From Devosia chinhatensis (GTDB lineage: Bacteria > Pseudomonadota > Alphaproteobacteria > Rhizobiales > Devosiaceae), in NCBI RefSeq assembly GCF_000969445.1, contig NZ_JZEY01000054.1, forward strand, positions 2,046,001 through 2,110,000: a stretch of DNA of 64,000 nt, written 5' to 3'. The notes beneath the pieces are model-generated. The model did no database searches, was not told where the DNA came from, and worked only from the letters and a program-made list of their open reading frames with translations. The translations under genes were made by a program, and so were the position numbers. Below are positions 36,806 through 45,915 of the stretch, in pieces (position 1 is the first letter of the stretch; each line of letters starts with the position of its first letter).

Positions 36806-37717
36806 ATGACCAGGCGCATCGTCTCCATTGGGGAATGCATGATTGAGATGAGTGGGGGCGAAGATCGCACCTATCGCCTCGGCTATGCCGGCGACACCCT
36901 CAACACGGCCTGGTATCTGCGCGCGCTGCTGGGCAGGGACTGGTCCGTCGATTACCTCACCGCCCTCGGCAAGGACCGCTATTCGGAAGACATCCGCGCC
37001 TTTCTGGAAGACAACGACATCGGTACCAGTCACATCCAGACCGTCCCGGAGCGCCGCCCCGGCCTTTACATGATCCACCAGGAAAAGGGCGACCGCCACT
37101 TCACCTATTGGCGCGATCAGTCTGCGGCAAAGCTGCTCGCCGATGACAAGCAGGCATTAGCGCATGCCGTCGAAAAGGCCGAGCTGGTCTATTTTTCCGG
37201 CATCACCCTCGCCATCCTGGCCCCTCGCGCCCGGGGCCGGCTGCTCGGCGCCATCGTAAAGGCCCGCGACAACGGCGCCCGCATTGCCTTTGACACCAAC
37301 ATCCGCCCGGCACTCTGGACCAGCAATCGCGTGATGACCGGCGTGCTCACTGCCGCCGCCAGCCTTTGCGACATCGTCCTGCCCACCCATACCGACGAAG
37401 CGCCGCTCTTCGGCGACAAGTCCATCGACGATACGGCAGACCGCTATCTTGAGCTCGGTGTCGCAGAGGTCGTGGTCAAGGACGGGAGCAAGGAAGCCCT
37501 TATTGCCACCGCCGATGAGCGCGTCCGCGTCGCCCCGGCGCCAGGGGCAAAGGTTGTGGATGCGACCGGCGCAGGCGACAGCTTCAATGGCGGCTATCTT
37601 TCGGCACGACTTGGCGGCGCAAGCCTCGAGCAGGCCGCCCAGGCCGCCCACCGCACCGCCGGCATCATCATCGGCCACAAGGGCGCGCTGGTGGATCCAA
37701 AACTGATCAGAAGCTGA
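36806..37717 (+). CDS. kdgK: 2-dehydro-3-deoxygluconokinase (PfkB family)
   Basis: A 303-residue ribokinase-like sugar kinase. 'VSIGECMIEMS' and 'YAGDTLNTAWYLRALLG' are typical of KDG kinases, 'FDTNIRPALW' is the middle block, and 'VDATGAGDSFNGGYLSARLGG' is PfkB signature 2 with the catalytic aspartate. It phosphorylates 2-keto-3-deoxygluconate to KDPG for aldol cleavage. It is divergent from the mannonate oxidoreductase-like gene with 131 nt between them, which probably holds a shared control region. GGAGGA precedes ATG 36806. Confidence 0.92.
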   Translation: MTRRIVSIGECMIEMSGGEDRTYRLGYAGDTLNTAWYLRALLGRDWSVDYLTALGKDRYSEDIRAFLEDNDIGTSHIQTVPERRPGLYMIHQEKGDRHFTYWRDQSAAKLLADDKQALAHAVEKAELVYFSGITLAILAPRARGRLLGAIVKARDNGARIAFDTNIRPALWTSNRVMTGVLTAAASLCDIVLPTHTDEAPLFGDKSIDDTADRYLELGVAEVVVKDGSKEALIATADERVRVAPAPGAKVVDATGAGDSFNGGYLSARLGGASLEQAAQAAHRTAGIIIGHKGALVDPKLIRS

Positions 37718-37798
37718 TCGCAACTATCCGCCAAGGTTTCCCGGCACGGTGACGTCCCATCTGCAACAGCCGATGTCACCAAGTGATGGAGATCCCAA

Positions 37799-38596
37799 AT
37801 GAACCTGCCGTTCAATCGCCTTGTTGGAACAGCCGCGTTTTCGGCAATGTTGCTCGTCGCACCGGCGGCGATAGCGGTCGAAGCCGGCGTGATCGATGGC
37901 GATCGCAACGTCGAGCATTTGGCGCAATTGGGCAGGGACCTGCGCGAACTTCTGCGGCCTGAAATTGGTTTCCCGGTGGAATATGTCAGCGCCTGGCAGG
38001 GCGCAGTGGACGAGGCCTTCGCACCCCTATTGCTGGAAGCCGATTATGTCCAGGCCCTCGGGACCGGCCTGACGCAGGACGCTCGCACCGCCGCAATCGA
38101 CCATTTTCAATCCAGCCTCGCCATAGAGGTCGAAGCGCAGCTCACCAAGATTGATCCGGACAATAGCCTCACATTCGAGGAAGAGCTGGAAAAGGCTGCT
38201 GAGATGATCGAGGCAGCCCCCGCTGAGTTGAACGCGCTCTATGTGGAACTGTTCGAGCTCCAGCAGGGCCCGGACGTGGCCAATGCAGTTATGGATGCCT
38301 ATTACCGCATGATGAAAACCGGAGCCGAGCCGGTCATCGGCGCCGAAGCAGCCGATGAATGGGTCGCGGGTATCGGCAGCACCCTGCGCGACCAATATGT
38401 CGAAGGCAACTTCGCCAGCACGGCCGCCGGCTATAGCACGGTTGACCCCGACCTTCTGCGCGAACTGGCCGATGTCATGGCTGACCCCGATTTTATCTCC
38501 TATTCCCTCCAGGCCTCCCAGGCTTTCGCCCATGCTATCGATGCCGCTGCAGACCGGCTGGCCGTCGCCTACCCCAGGGCCATCGCCGAACTTTGA
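37799..38596 (+). CDS. Exported protein of unknown function (possibly DUF2059-like)
   Basis: A 265-residue protein with a Sec signal peptide (residues 1-26, FSAMLLVAPAAIAVEA). The mature part is acidic and almost entirely helical, with repeated 'AEMIEAAPAELNALYVELFELQQG' and 'NAVMDAYYRMMKTGAEP' helices. The pattern resembles the DUF2059 fold, but the match is not strong by eye. It is periplasmic, follows kdgK after 81 nt and precedes the nucleotidase gene. Confidence 0.7.
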   Translation: MNLPFNRLVGTAAFSAMLLVAPAAIAVEAGVIDGDRNVEHLAQLGRDLRELLRPEIGFPVEYVSAWQGAVDEAFAPLLLEADYVQALGTGLTQDARTAAIDHFQSSLAIEVEAQLTKIDPDNSLTFEEELEKAAEMIEAAPAELNALYVELFELQQGPDVANAVMDAYYRMMKTGAEPVIGAEAADEWVAGIGSTLRDQYVEGNFASTAAGYSTVDPDLLRELADVMADPDFISYSLQASQAFAHAIDAAADRLAVAYPRAIAEL

Positions 38597-38788
38597 GTGG
38601 CAGCAATAATTTGACCAGAAGGTAAAATCTCCATAGCCTTCCCGTCGCGTCGTCATGCCAGCGTCACCTCCAGGGGGCATGACCGAGCCAGCGTCGCCTT
38701 GCGGCGCGTACGAAACGGTCGCCCAGGCGGCCGCCACCCATGGGAGCGCGGCCCCCATGGCCACGGCGTTCCACATGGAGAAAAATCG

Positions 38789-40774
38789 ATGAACTTCTTC
38801 CCCCGGATTTCCCGGCGCAGCTTCCTCGCCGGCTCGGCCGGCCTTGGCGCCATGACGGCCATGCACCCCTTTGCCGTCCTGGCCCAGGCCAATCAGGCAC
38901 ACCTGCGCATCATCGAGACCACCGACATCCACGTCGCGATCCTGCCCTATGATTATTATGCCGATGCGCCCAATGACACGATGGGTCTGGCGCGTACGGC
39001 GGCCATTATCGAGGACATCCGGGCCGAAGCCGGAAATGCCGTCCTTTTCGACAATGGCGACCTCATTCAGGGCAATCCGATGGGCGACTACATGGCCTAT
39101 GAGAAAGGCCTCAACCAGGGTGACATCCATCCTGCCGTCGCCGCGCTCAACACGCTTGGCTATGACGCCGCGACCTTGGGCAACCATGAATTCAACTACG
39201 GCCTCGAATTTCTCGACCGCGCGCTGGAAGGCGCCCAATTCCCCTTTGTTTCGGCCAATCTTGTCCGGGGCACAGAGCTGGCCGAAGACCCGAGGGAGGA
39301 CGACACCTATGTCGAGCCCTACCGTATTTTCGAGAAGGAACTGACCGACGGCTCCGGCGCCACGCACACGATCCGCATCGGCGTCATCGGCTTCCTCCCC
39401 CCGCAGATCCTCACCTGGGACGCTGCGCATCTCACCGGCAAGGTCAGCGTTCGCGACATCGTCGAGGCCGCCCGGGCCTGGGTGCCCAAAATGCGGGAGG
39501 AAGGCGCCGACATCGTCGTGGCTCTGGCCCATTCCGGCATCGAGGCGGGCGATCATGTCCCCGGCATGGAAAATGCCGCCCTGCAGCTCGCATCGGTTGA
39601 GGGCATCGACGCCATTCTGACCGGTCACCATCATCTGGTCTTCCCCGGCCCCGATTACGCCGAGGTCGAGGGCGCCGACAGCGAGGCCGGCACCCTCAAT
39701 GGCGTTCCTGCCGTCATGCCGGGCTTCTGGGGTTCGCATATGGGCCTCATCGACCTGCTGCTCGAAGTCGATGCCGACGGCCGCTGGAGTGTCGTTTCTC
39801 ACACGTCCGAAGCCCGCCCCATCGTCGAACGGGTCGACAATCAGAATGTCCCCACGGTCGCTTCTGTCCCTGCGGTCGAGGATGCCGTCGCCCTCGAACA
39901 TCAGGAAACCCTCGACTACATCCGTCGCCCCGTCGGCGAAACGGCGGCGCCGCTCCATTCCTATTTCGCCCTCGTGGCCGACGATCCTTCCGTGCAGATC
40001 GTGTCCCAGGCCCAATCCTGGTATATCGAACAGATGATGATCGGCACGGAATGGGAAGGCCTGCCGATCCTCTCCGCTGCCGCACCCTTCAAGGCCGGCG
40101 GCCGCGGCGGTCCGGACTATTACACCGATGTCCCCGTGGGTCCGGTGGCGATCAAGAACGTCGCCGATCTCTACCTTTACCCCAACACCATCCAGGCGGT
40201 CCTGATCACCGGCGCCGATGTCAAGGAATGGCTGGAGCGGTCCGCCGGCATCTTCAATCAGGTCGAAGCCGGCGCCACCGATGCCGAGCTCATCAATCCG
40301 GCTTTCCCATCCTACAATTTCGACGTCATCGACGGCGTGACCTATCGCATCGACGTCACCCAGCCCTCCAAATATGCCGCCGATGGCGGGGCGCTGGAAA
40401 ACCCCGAGGCCAGCCGCATCGTCGATCTTGCCTATAACGGCGAGCCCATCGACCCGGCCCAGCAATTCGTCGTCGCCACCAACAATTACCGTGCCGGCGG
40501 TGGCGGTTCCTTCCCCGGCATCGGCTCCGACAAGATCATCTTTGTCGGCCCCGACACCAATCGCGACATCATTGTGCGCTACATCATCGAGAACGGCACC
40601 ATCGATCCCAAGGCCGACAGCAATTGGTCCCTGGCCGAGATCGGCGACACCTCCGTTCTGTTCACCACCGGCCCCAAGGCTGCGGACAAGGTGGCCGACG
40701 TCACTGCCATCGACATCGAACCCACCGGGGAAACCGACGAGGCCGGCTTCGGCATTTACCGCATCGCCCTCTAG
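38789..40774 (+). CDS. cpdB: Bifunctional 2',3'-cyclic-nucleotide 2'-phosphodiesterase/3'-nucleotidase
   Basis: A 661-residue periplasmic metallophosphatase. The N-terminus is a twin-arginine signal ([15 protein letters not shown], ending VLAQA). The calcineurin-like domain has '[15 protein letters not shown]', '[15 protein letters not shown]', 'LGNHEFNYG', 'ALAHSGIE' and 'LTGHHHLVF' as its dimetal ligands. The C-terminal 5'-nucleotidase domain ends with '[18 protein letters not shown]', the base-stacking loop. It turns 2',3'-cyclic nucleotides into nucleosides. GGAG lies 9 nt before ATG 38789. A ribonuclease T2 gene follows directly. Confidence 0.95.
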   Translation: MNFFPRISRRSFLAGSAGLGAMTAMHPFAVLAQANQAHLRIIETTDIHVAILPYDYYADAPNDTMGLARTAAIIEDIRAEAGNAVLFDNGDLIQGNPMGDYMAYEKGLNQGDIHPAVAALNTLGYDAATLGNHEFNYGLEFLDRALEGAQFPFVSANLVRGTELAEDPREDDTYVEPYRIFEKELTDGSGATHTIRIGVIGFLPPQILTWDAAHLTGKVSVRDIVEAARAWVPKMREEGADIVVALAHSGIEAGDHVPGMENAALQLASVEGIDAILTGHHHLVFPGPDYAEVEGADSEAGTLNGVPAVMPGFWGSHMGLIDLLLEVDADGRWSVVSHTSEARPIVERVDNQNVPTVASVPAVEDAVALEHQETLDYIRRPVGETAAPLHSYFALVADDPSVQIVSQAQSWYIEQMMIGTEWEGLPILSAAAPFKAGGRGGPDYYTDVPVGPVAIKNVADLYLYPNTIQAVLITGADVKEWLERSAGIFNQVEAGATDAELINPAFPSYNFDVIDGVTYRIDVTQPSKYAADGGALENPEASRIVDLAYNGEPIDPAQQFVVATNNYRAGGGGSFPGIGSDKIIFVGPDTNRDIIVRYIIENGTIDPKADSNWSLAEIGDTSVLFTTGPKAADKVADVTAIDIEPTGETDEAGFGIYRIAL

Positions 40775-40793
40775 GCAAGAGCCGGACAAAAAT

Positions 40794-40820
40794 GGAAGAG
40801 AGCCGCACTGGCTCTCTTCC
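40794..40820 (+). terminator. Perfect hairpin between cpdB and the RNase T2 gene
   Basis: GGAAGAGAGCC (40794-40804) pairs perfectly with GGCTCTCTTCC (40810-40820) over a 5-nt loop, 19 nt behind the cpdB stop. It lacks a long U-run, so it may attenuate rather than stop transcription into the RNase gene. It also covers an in-frame ATG at 40792. Confidence 0.55.
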
Positions 40821-40830
40821 TCCCACGGGA

Positions 40831-41799
40831 ATGCGCATGCTGCGACAGCTTCTGATTCTTGCCTCGCTTATAGCCTTGACCCCGCCCGTCGTCGCCGAGA
40901 CGCGCCTTTCCGGCATGCTCACGGCCACCCAAGCCTGCCCGGCCGTCCAGTCAATCAGACGCCAGAGCAATCCGGGCAACATCGTCATCACGCCGGGTGA
41001 GCGCTACGAGCTTCTTGCCGCCAACAAGACCCCGCCGACGCACCTGCGCATCGTCGTGCCGGGCGCGAGCCCTGCCGAGCGCTGGGTCGCGGTCCAGTGC
41101 GGAGACAGTCCCGCATTTGCAGACGATAGCCCGGCATTTGCCGGAACCGGTGCCGACTACATCCTTGCGGTAAACTGGCAGCCCGCCTTCTGCGAACTCA
41201 ATGCGCGGGTCCGCGAATGCCGCGATCAGCGTCCCAATGCACCCGATGCCACCCAGTTCAGCCTGCACGGCCTTTGGCCGCAGCCGCGCGGCAACGAATA
41301 TTGCAACGTCTCCGGTCGTGACCGCGCCGCCAGCGAAAGCGGCCGCTGGCGCGATCTGCCCGTGCTCGACCTCACCATCGCCCAGAGGCGCGCGCTCGAC
41401 CTTGTCATGCCGGGCAGTCAGTCGGGGCTGGACCGTCACGAATGGATCAAGCACGGCACGTGCTTTGGCGGGGATGAACGCGCCTATTATCAGGCCTCTC
41501 TCGACCTCATGGCGGCCCTGAACGCATCGGAGGTGCGCGCGCTCTTTGCGGCCAATATCGGCAGTACGCTGCAACTCGAGGACATCAAGGCGGCCTTCGA
41601 GCGTGCTTTTGGCCGCGGCGCCGGAGAGCGTGTAATTGTTGACTGTGCCCGCGATGGCGATCGCCAGATCATCAGGGAGCTGCGCATCGCCATCAGGGGC
41701 GACGTGACGACGGCGGACTTCGCCGAGCTCATACGCGCAGGCGAGCGCCAGCGGGATGATTGTCGCAGTGGCGTCGTCGACCGCGCCGGTCTGCAATAA
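40831..41799 (+). CDS. Secreted ribonuclease T2
   Basis: A 322-residue exported endoribonuclease. A Sec signal (MRMLRQLLILASLIALTPPVVA) precedes an unusual N-terminal segment of about 85 residues and the T2 fold. Catalytic motifs are CAS I 'FSLHGLWPQ' (His146) and CAS II 'HEWIKHGTC' (His203, Glu204, His208). T2 enzymes cut RNA to 2',3'-cyclic nucleotides, the substrate of the CpdB enzyme encoded just upstream. A short in-frame duplication, DSPAFADDSPAFAG, lies before the catalytic domain. ATG 40831 is chosen because the earlier ATG 40792 is buried in a hairpin. Confidence 0.93.
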   Translation: MRMLRQLLILASLIALTPPVVAETRLSGMLTATQACPAVQSIRRQSNPGNIVITPGERYELLAANKTPPTHLRIVVPGASPAERWVAVQCGDSPAFADDSPAFAGTGADYILAVNWQPAFCELNARVRECRDQRPNAPDATQFSLHGLWPQPRGNEYCNVSGRDRAASESGRWRDLPVLDLTIAQRRALDLVMPGSQSGLDRHEWIKHGTCFGGDERAYYQASLDLMAALNASEVRALFAANIGSTLQLEDIKAAFERAFGRGAGERVIVDCARDGDRQIIRELRIAIRGDVTTADFAELIRAGERQRDDCRSGVVDRAGLQ

Positions 41800-41828
41800 A
41801 AAACGGGCGCTCGCGGCGCCCGTTTTTT
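41798..41828. terminator. Bidirectional intrinsic terminator
   Basis: A 13-bp perfect stem, AAAAAACGGGCGC (41798-41810) with GCGCCCGTTTTTT (41816-41828), has a 5-nt loop and T-tracts in both directions. It separates the RNase T2 gene from the convergent small gene at 41836. Confidence 0.93.
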
Positions 41829-41835
41829 GTATCGA

Positions 41836-42033
41836 TTACTGGCCGTCGGGCACAACATCGACGCTCACGGCTGGAACGTCGATATCCACCGTGCCGCCGC
41901 CGCTGGGCTGGCCGTTGAAGAAGACGAAATAGCCCACGATCAGCAGCAGCACCACGACGGCGATGCCACCAATGACGGCAGCCCCGCTGCCGCCGCCGCG
42001 ATCCACGATTACGGTTTCACGATCATTGCTCAT
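41836..42033 (-). CDS. Small single-pass membrane protein
   Basis: A 65-residue protein: a short polar start (SNDRETVIVDRGGG), one helix (AAVIGGIAVVVLLLIVGYFVFF) and an acidic, valine-rich tail (GGGTVDIDVPAVSVDVVPDGQ). AAGGAGG lies 6 nt ahead of ATG 42033. The plan resembles the larger protein at 18178-18543, which has a TV.V..TPAV segment after its helix. Function unknown. Confidence 0.72.
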   Translation of the reverse strand: MSNDRETVIVDRGGGSGAAVIGGIAVVVLLLIVGYFVFFNGQPSGGGTVDIDVPAVSVDVVPDGQ

Positions 42034-42095
42034 GCGAGCCTCCTTGAGTTCGGCGCACAAACGGATCGAGATTGGCAAAGGTTCCTTGCGCGAAT

Positions 42096-42548
42096 TTATC
42101 GCTGGCGATCGAGTGCCGCGTCGAGGCGATCGCGCAACATCAGCAATTCCTGCCGCATCTGGTCGCCCCCTGAGACATCGAGACCCGTGCCCTCGATGAC
42201 CGCGAGCGGGATGGAGAGCGCCTTCTGCTCCAGCGCCTGACCAGCCTCGGTGAGCTTGATCCGCACCTGGCGTTCATCCTTCTCATCGCGGCGGCGCGCC
42301 ACCAGCCCCCGCGCCTCGAGCCGCTTGAGCAGCGGCGTGACGGTGCCCGAATCGAGGAACAATCGATCGCCCAGCGTCTTTACACTGATATCGTCCCGCT
42401 CCCAGAGCACCAGCAATGCCAGATATTGGGGATAGGTCAGCTCCAGCGCATCCAGTCGCGGTTTGTAGAACCGCGTGAAGGCGTGGCCCGCCGCGTAGAT
42501 CGCAAAGCAGAGCATCTGGTCGATTGTCGGCATTTTGGGCTCGGCCAC
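42096..42548 (-). CDS. ohrR: Organic-hydroperoxide sensor OhrR (MarR family)
   Basis: A 150-residue winged-helix repressor. 'MLCFAIYAAGHAFTRFYKPRLDALELTYPQYLALLVLWE' is the OhrR N-terminal block with the peroxidatic Cys14, and 'DSGTVTPLLKRLEARGLVARRRDEKDERQVRIKLT' is the recognition helix and wing. No second cysteine exists, so this is a one-Cys type that must form a mixed disulfide when oxidised. GTG 42548 with GGGGAG 6 nt upstream is the best start. It is divergent from ohr with palindromes between them. Confidence 0.93.
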   Translation of the reverse strand: MAEPKMPTIDQMLCFAIYAAGHAFTRFYKPRLDALELTYPQYLALLVLWERDDISVKTLGDRLFLDSGTVTPLLKRLEARGLVARRRDEKDERQVRIKLTEAGQALEQKALSIPLAVIEGTGLDVSGGDQMRQELLMLRDRLDAALDRQR

Positions 42549-42584
42549 GTCACACTCCCCAATTTCGATCCGGCACACTCTCCC

Positions 42585-42594
42585 ACAAATTTGT
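42585..42594. promoter_or_regulatory. Second palindrome in the ohrR/ohr intergenic region
   Basis: ACAAATTTGT (42585-42594) is a perfect 10-bp palindrome on the ohrR side. Its ACAA...TTGT ends echo the main operator, so it may be an accessory OhrR site acting on the ohrR promoter. Confidence 0.5.
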
Positions 42595-42599
42595 ATTGC

Positions 42600-42616
42600 G
42601 CACAATTAAATTGTGC
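42600..42616. promoter_or_regulatory. OhrR operator overlapping the ohr promoter
   Basis: GCACAATTAAATTGTGC is a perfect 17-bp inverted repeat centred at 42608, close to the TACAATT-AATTGTA pattern known for OhrR. A possible -35 (TTGCGC, 42596-42601) and -10 (TAATCA, 42619-42624) with a 17-nt spacer flank it, so a bound repressor would block ohr. Confidence 0.8.
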
Positions 42617-42651
42617 ACTAATCATACTGTCACTCAACCAGGAGCTTCCCC

Positions 42652-43089
42652 ATGAGCATCAAATCCGCAGTCTATACCGCCCACGCCCACACCACTGGTG
42701 GCCGCACCGGCACCAGCAAGACCGACGATGGCCGCCTCGAAGTGACGCTCGACACGCCCAAGGCCATGGGTGGCAATGACGGTCCGGGCACCAATCCCGA
42801 GCAGCTGTTCGCTGCTGGTTACTCGGCTTGTTTCCTGGGCGCGCTCAAAGCCGTCGCTCGTGGCGAGAAGGTGAAGATTCCGGACGAAGCCACGATCGAC
42901 GCTTCCGTCTCCTTCGGTGAAAACGCCAATGAAGGCGCCAAGGGCTTCAACATCGCCGTTGAACTCAAGGTCACCCTGCCCGGCTTCGACAAGGCTCAGG
43001 CCGAAGATCTGGTGCACAAGGCCCACGAGGTCTGCCCCTATTCCAACGCCACGCGCGGCAATGTCGATGTGAAGCTCTCGGTCGCCTGA
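42652..43089 (+). CDS. ohr: Organic hydroperoxide reductase Ohr
   Basis: A 145-residue Ohr/OsmC protein, Ohr branch. The peroxidatic Cys60 is in 'FAAGYSACFLGAL' and the resolving Cys128 in 'HEVCPYSNATRGNVDV'. It reduces organic and lipid hydroperoxides with lipoylated partners. AGGAG lies 6 nt before ATG 42652. It is controlled by the divergent OhrR gene. Confidence 0.97.
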   Translation: MSIKSAVYTAHAHTTGGRTGTSKTDDGRLEVTLDTPKAMGGNDGPGTNPEQLFAAGYSACFLGALKAVARGEKVKIPDEATIDASVSFGENANEGAKGFNIAVELKVTLPGFDKAQAEDLVHKAHEVCPYSNATRGNVDVKLSVA

Positions 43090-43177
43090 TCGAGCGCCTC
43101 GGCAATTCGTTAACGATTGCCATTCACTCGCCTGAAAGGGCGGCATGGTTAGCCTGGCCCGCCGAACTGGAGCCGTC

Positions 43178-43914
<737 letters not shown>

Positions 43915-43918
<4 letters not shown>

Positions 43919-45189
43919 GCGGCGCCCCCGCCAGTATGTTTTGGTTCGCCCGCCATGAATTCCGTCTCGCCTGGCGCGACGGGCTCGCCATGCTGACCGG
44001 CGGCAAGCGCACGCGGCTCCTAGGCTGGGTGTTCGGCGGGTTGGCCGTCTATGGCTTTATCACCTTCATCGCCTGGTTTGCCGTCAGGCCCTGGGTTCTC
44101 GCCGGCGCCCGGATCGATGCACAGACCCTGCTCGTGGTCTCCGGCATGGGCCTGCTCTTCTGGGCCGTCACCTTGTCCCAGGCGCTCGAAGCGGTCACGC
44201 GGGTCTACTACACCCGCTCCGATCTCGATCTTATCCTGTCGTCGCCCACGCCCAGTGCCGCTGTCTTCGCGGTGAGGGGGCTGGCGGTCTTTGCCTCCAC
44301 CTTTGCCCTGGCCGTCCTCCTCGTCAGCCCTCTGATCCTCTCCCTTTTGCTTCAGCACACCTGGCGCTGGCTCTCGGCCTATCTGCTTCTGGCCGCCCTC
44401 GCTGCGCTCTCCGTCGCCATCGCCATGGCCATCACCCGCCTGCTCTTTCAGCTCACCGGTCCCAGACGCACGCGCCTTCTGGCACAGATCATCGCCGGGC
44501 TGGTGGGTGCGGGTTTCGTCATCGGCGTCCAGGCAGCGGCGATCCTCTCCCATGACGGTCTGTCGCGCCTCGCCTTCTTCCAGTCCGAGGCCGTGCTGGC
44601 TGCCGCGCCCCCTCCGTCCCATCCGATCTGGCTGCCGGCCAGGGCGGCCATGGGCGATATCGGCGCCGCCATTGCCCTGTTGACGATTTCAGCCCTGATC
44701 CTTGCCGGCACGATCGCGCTTGTGGCGCCCAGCTATGCCCGCCTGGCCACCTCTGCCGCCGGCCTCAGCCATGTGCGCAGCCAGCGCCGTACTTCCGGGC
44801 GTGCCTTTGCAGCAACCACCCAGCGACAGGCCCTGCGCCGCAAGGAATGGAAGCTCCTCCAGCGCGATCCCTGGCTCCTGTCGCAGACGCTGATGCAATT
44901 GCTCTATCTTGTCCCCCCGGCCTTGCTGCTCTGGGTCAATTTCGGCAGCAATAGCGACAGCCTCTTCATCATCGTGCCCGTCCTCGTCATGGCCTCGGGT
45001 CAATTGGCCGGCGGCCTCGCCTGGCTGGCCATTTCCGGCGAAGACGCCCATGACCTGGTGGCCACCGCCCCCCTGCCTGCCTCCACGATCCTGCGGGCCA
45101 AGGTTGAATCGGTTTTGGCGGTGATCGCCATCGTTCTCGTGCCCATTCTGCTGCTGCTCGGCCTGGCCTCCTGGCCGATGCCGTGGTGA
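43915..45189 (+). CDS. ABC exporter permease, N-terminal four-fifths (frame interrupted)
   Basis: 424 residues with about nine membrane segments ('WVFGGLAVYGFITFIAWFAV', 'VVSGMGLLFWAVTLSQALEAV', 'ILAGTIALVAPSYARL' and others), beginning in an ATGA overlap with its ATPase. The reading frame stops at TGA 45187-45189 right after 'PILLLLGLASWPMPW', while coding potential and hydrophobic helices continue in the -1 frame through 45446. A whole permease would be about 510 residues. The break lies near the imperfect repeat CCTGGCCTCCTGGCC. It may be a one-base deletion, a sequence error or a real split gene. Confidence 0.82.
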
Positions 45190-45446
45190 CGGCCTTGTTC
45201 GCCATCATCGCCTCGGGTGCCTCGACCGCGATCCAGCTCTGGTTCCGCGTGGTGGCCAAGCGCTCGATGTTCCGCCGTCGCCAGACGGCGTCGCGCGCCG
45301 CCACACTCAGCGAAGCCTTTTCCTCCATCCTGTGGGCAGGCACGGCAGCCCTGATCGCCTATGGCTCGGTCCTGGCCATTCTCCCGGCCATCGGCGCACT
45401 GGGTGTGCTAGGCTTGGCGCGACTCCTGGCGCCGAGATCGACCTGA
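45186..45446 (+). pseudogene. C-terminal remainder of the ABC permease in another frame
   Basis: About 86 residues, 'VTALFAIIASGASTAIQLWFRVVAKRSMF...AFSSILWAGTAALIAYGSVLAILPAIGALGVLGL', that continue the permease sequence with two further membrane helices. The frame is also open for some codons to the left (45168 on), as expected from an indel. GTG at 45186 overlaps the upstream TGA in a GTGA junction, so coupled translation of a separate C-terminal piece is conceivable. The acetyltransferase ATG lies 1 nt after its stop. Confidence 0.7.
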
Positions 45447-45447
45447 A

Positions 45448-45915
45448 ATGACCACTCTCACCTTCCGCGACGCCGTTCCGGCCGACATTGCGATCATCCT
45501 TGAACTCGGCCATGCCGGCGATGCGCGCGGCGCAGAGACCCCGCCTCTCGACCCCGCGACCCTGGCCGATCCGCGCTACCGGGCAGCCTTCGATGCCATC
45601 GCCGCCGATCCGGCCCACAGGCTGATCGTCGCCGAGCGCGACGGGGAGATCTTAGGGACAATCCAGATCAGCATCATTCCGGGCCTGCCCCGTTTCGGCA
45701 TGACCCGCGCCATTCTGGAAGATGTGCACATTCGTGCCGACCAGCGCGGCGGCGGCCTCGGCTCCCAGATGGTGCTATGGGCCATAGATCAATGCCGCCA
45801 GGCGGGATGCGGACTGGTCCAGCTCACCTCCAACAAGGTCCGCCTCGACGCTCACCGCTTCTACGAGAAGCTCGGCTTCAAGGCGACCCACGAAGGCTTC
45901 AAACTTTTCCTCTAG
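45448..45915 (+). CDS. GNAT-family N-acetyltransferase
   Basis: A 155-residue GNAT enzyme. The core 'ILEDVHIRADQRGGGLGSQMVLWAIDQCRQAGCGLVQLTSNKVRLDAHRFYEKLGF' has the acetyl-CoA pyrophosphate loop (QRGGGLG) and the typical C-terminal 'YEKLGF'. The acceptor is unknown. It begins 1 nt after the ABC permease remnant and its stop overlaps the convergent motB end by 4 nt. Confidence 0.9.
   Translation: MTTLTFRDAVPADIAIILELGHAGDARGAETPPLDPATLADPRYRAAFDAIAADPAHRLIVAERDGEILGTIQISIIPGLPRFGMTRAILEDVHIRADQRGGGLGSQMVLWAIDQCRQAGCGLVQLTSNKVRLDAHRFYEKLGFKATHEGFKLFL

Noticed and set aside
38027..40789. A 920-codon open frame antisense to the DUF2059-like gene and cpdB
   Set aside because: It is the complement of real genes with strong family motifs, has low-complexity Gly/Asp/Val sequence with no domain, and results from GC-rich third positions.
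40792..40830. ATG 40792 as start of the RNase T2 gene
   Set aside because: It lies at the foot of a perfect 11-bp hairpin and would put a polar stretch ahead of the signal peptide.
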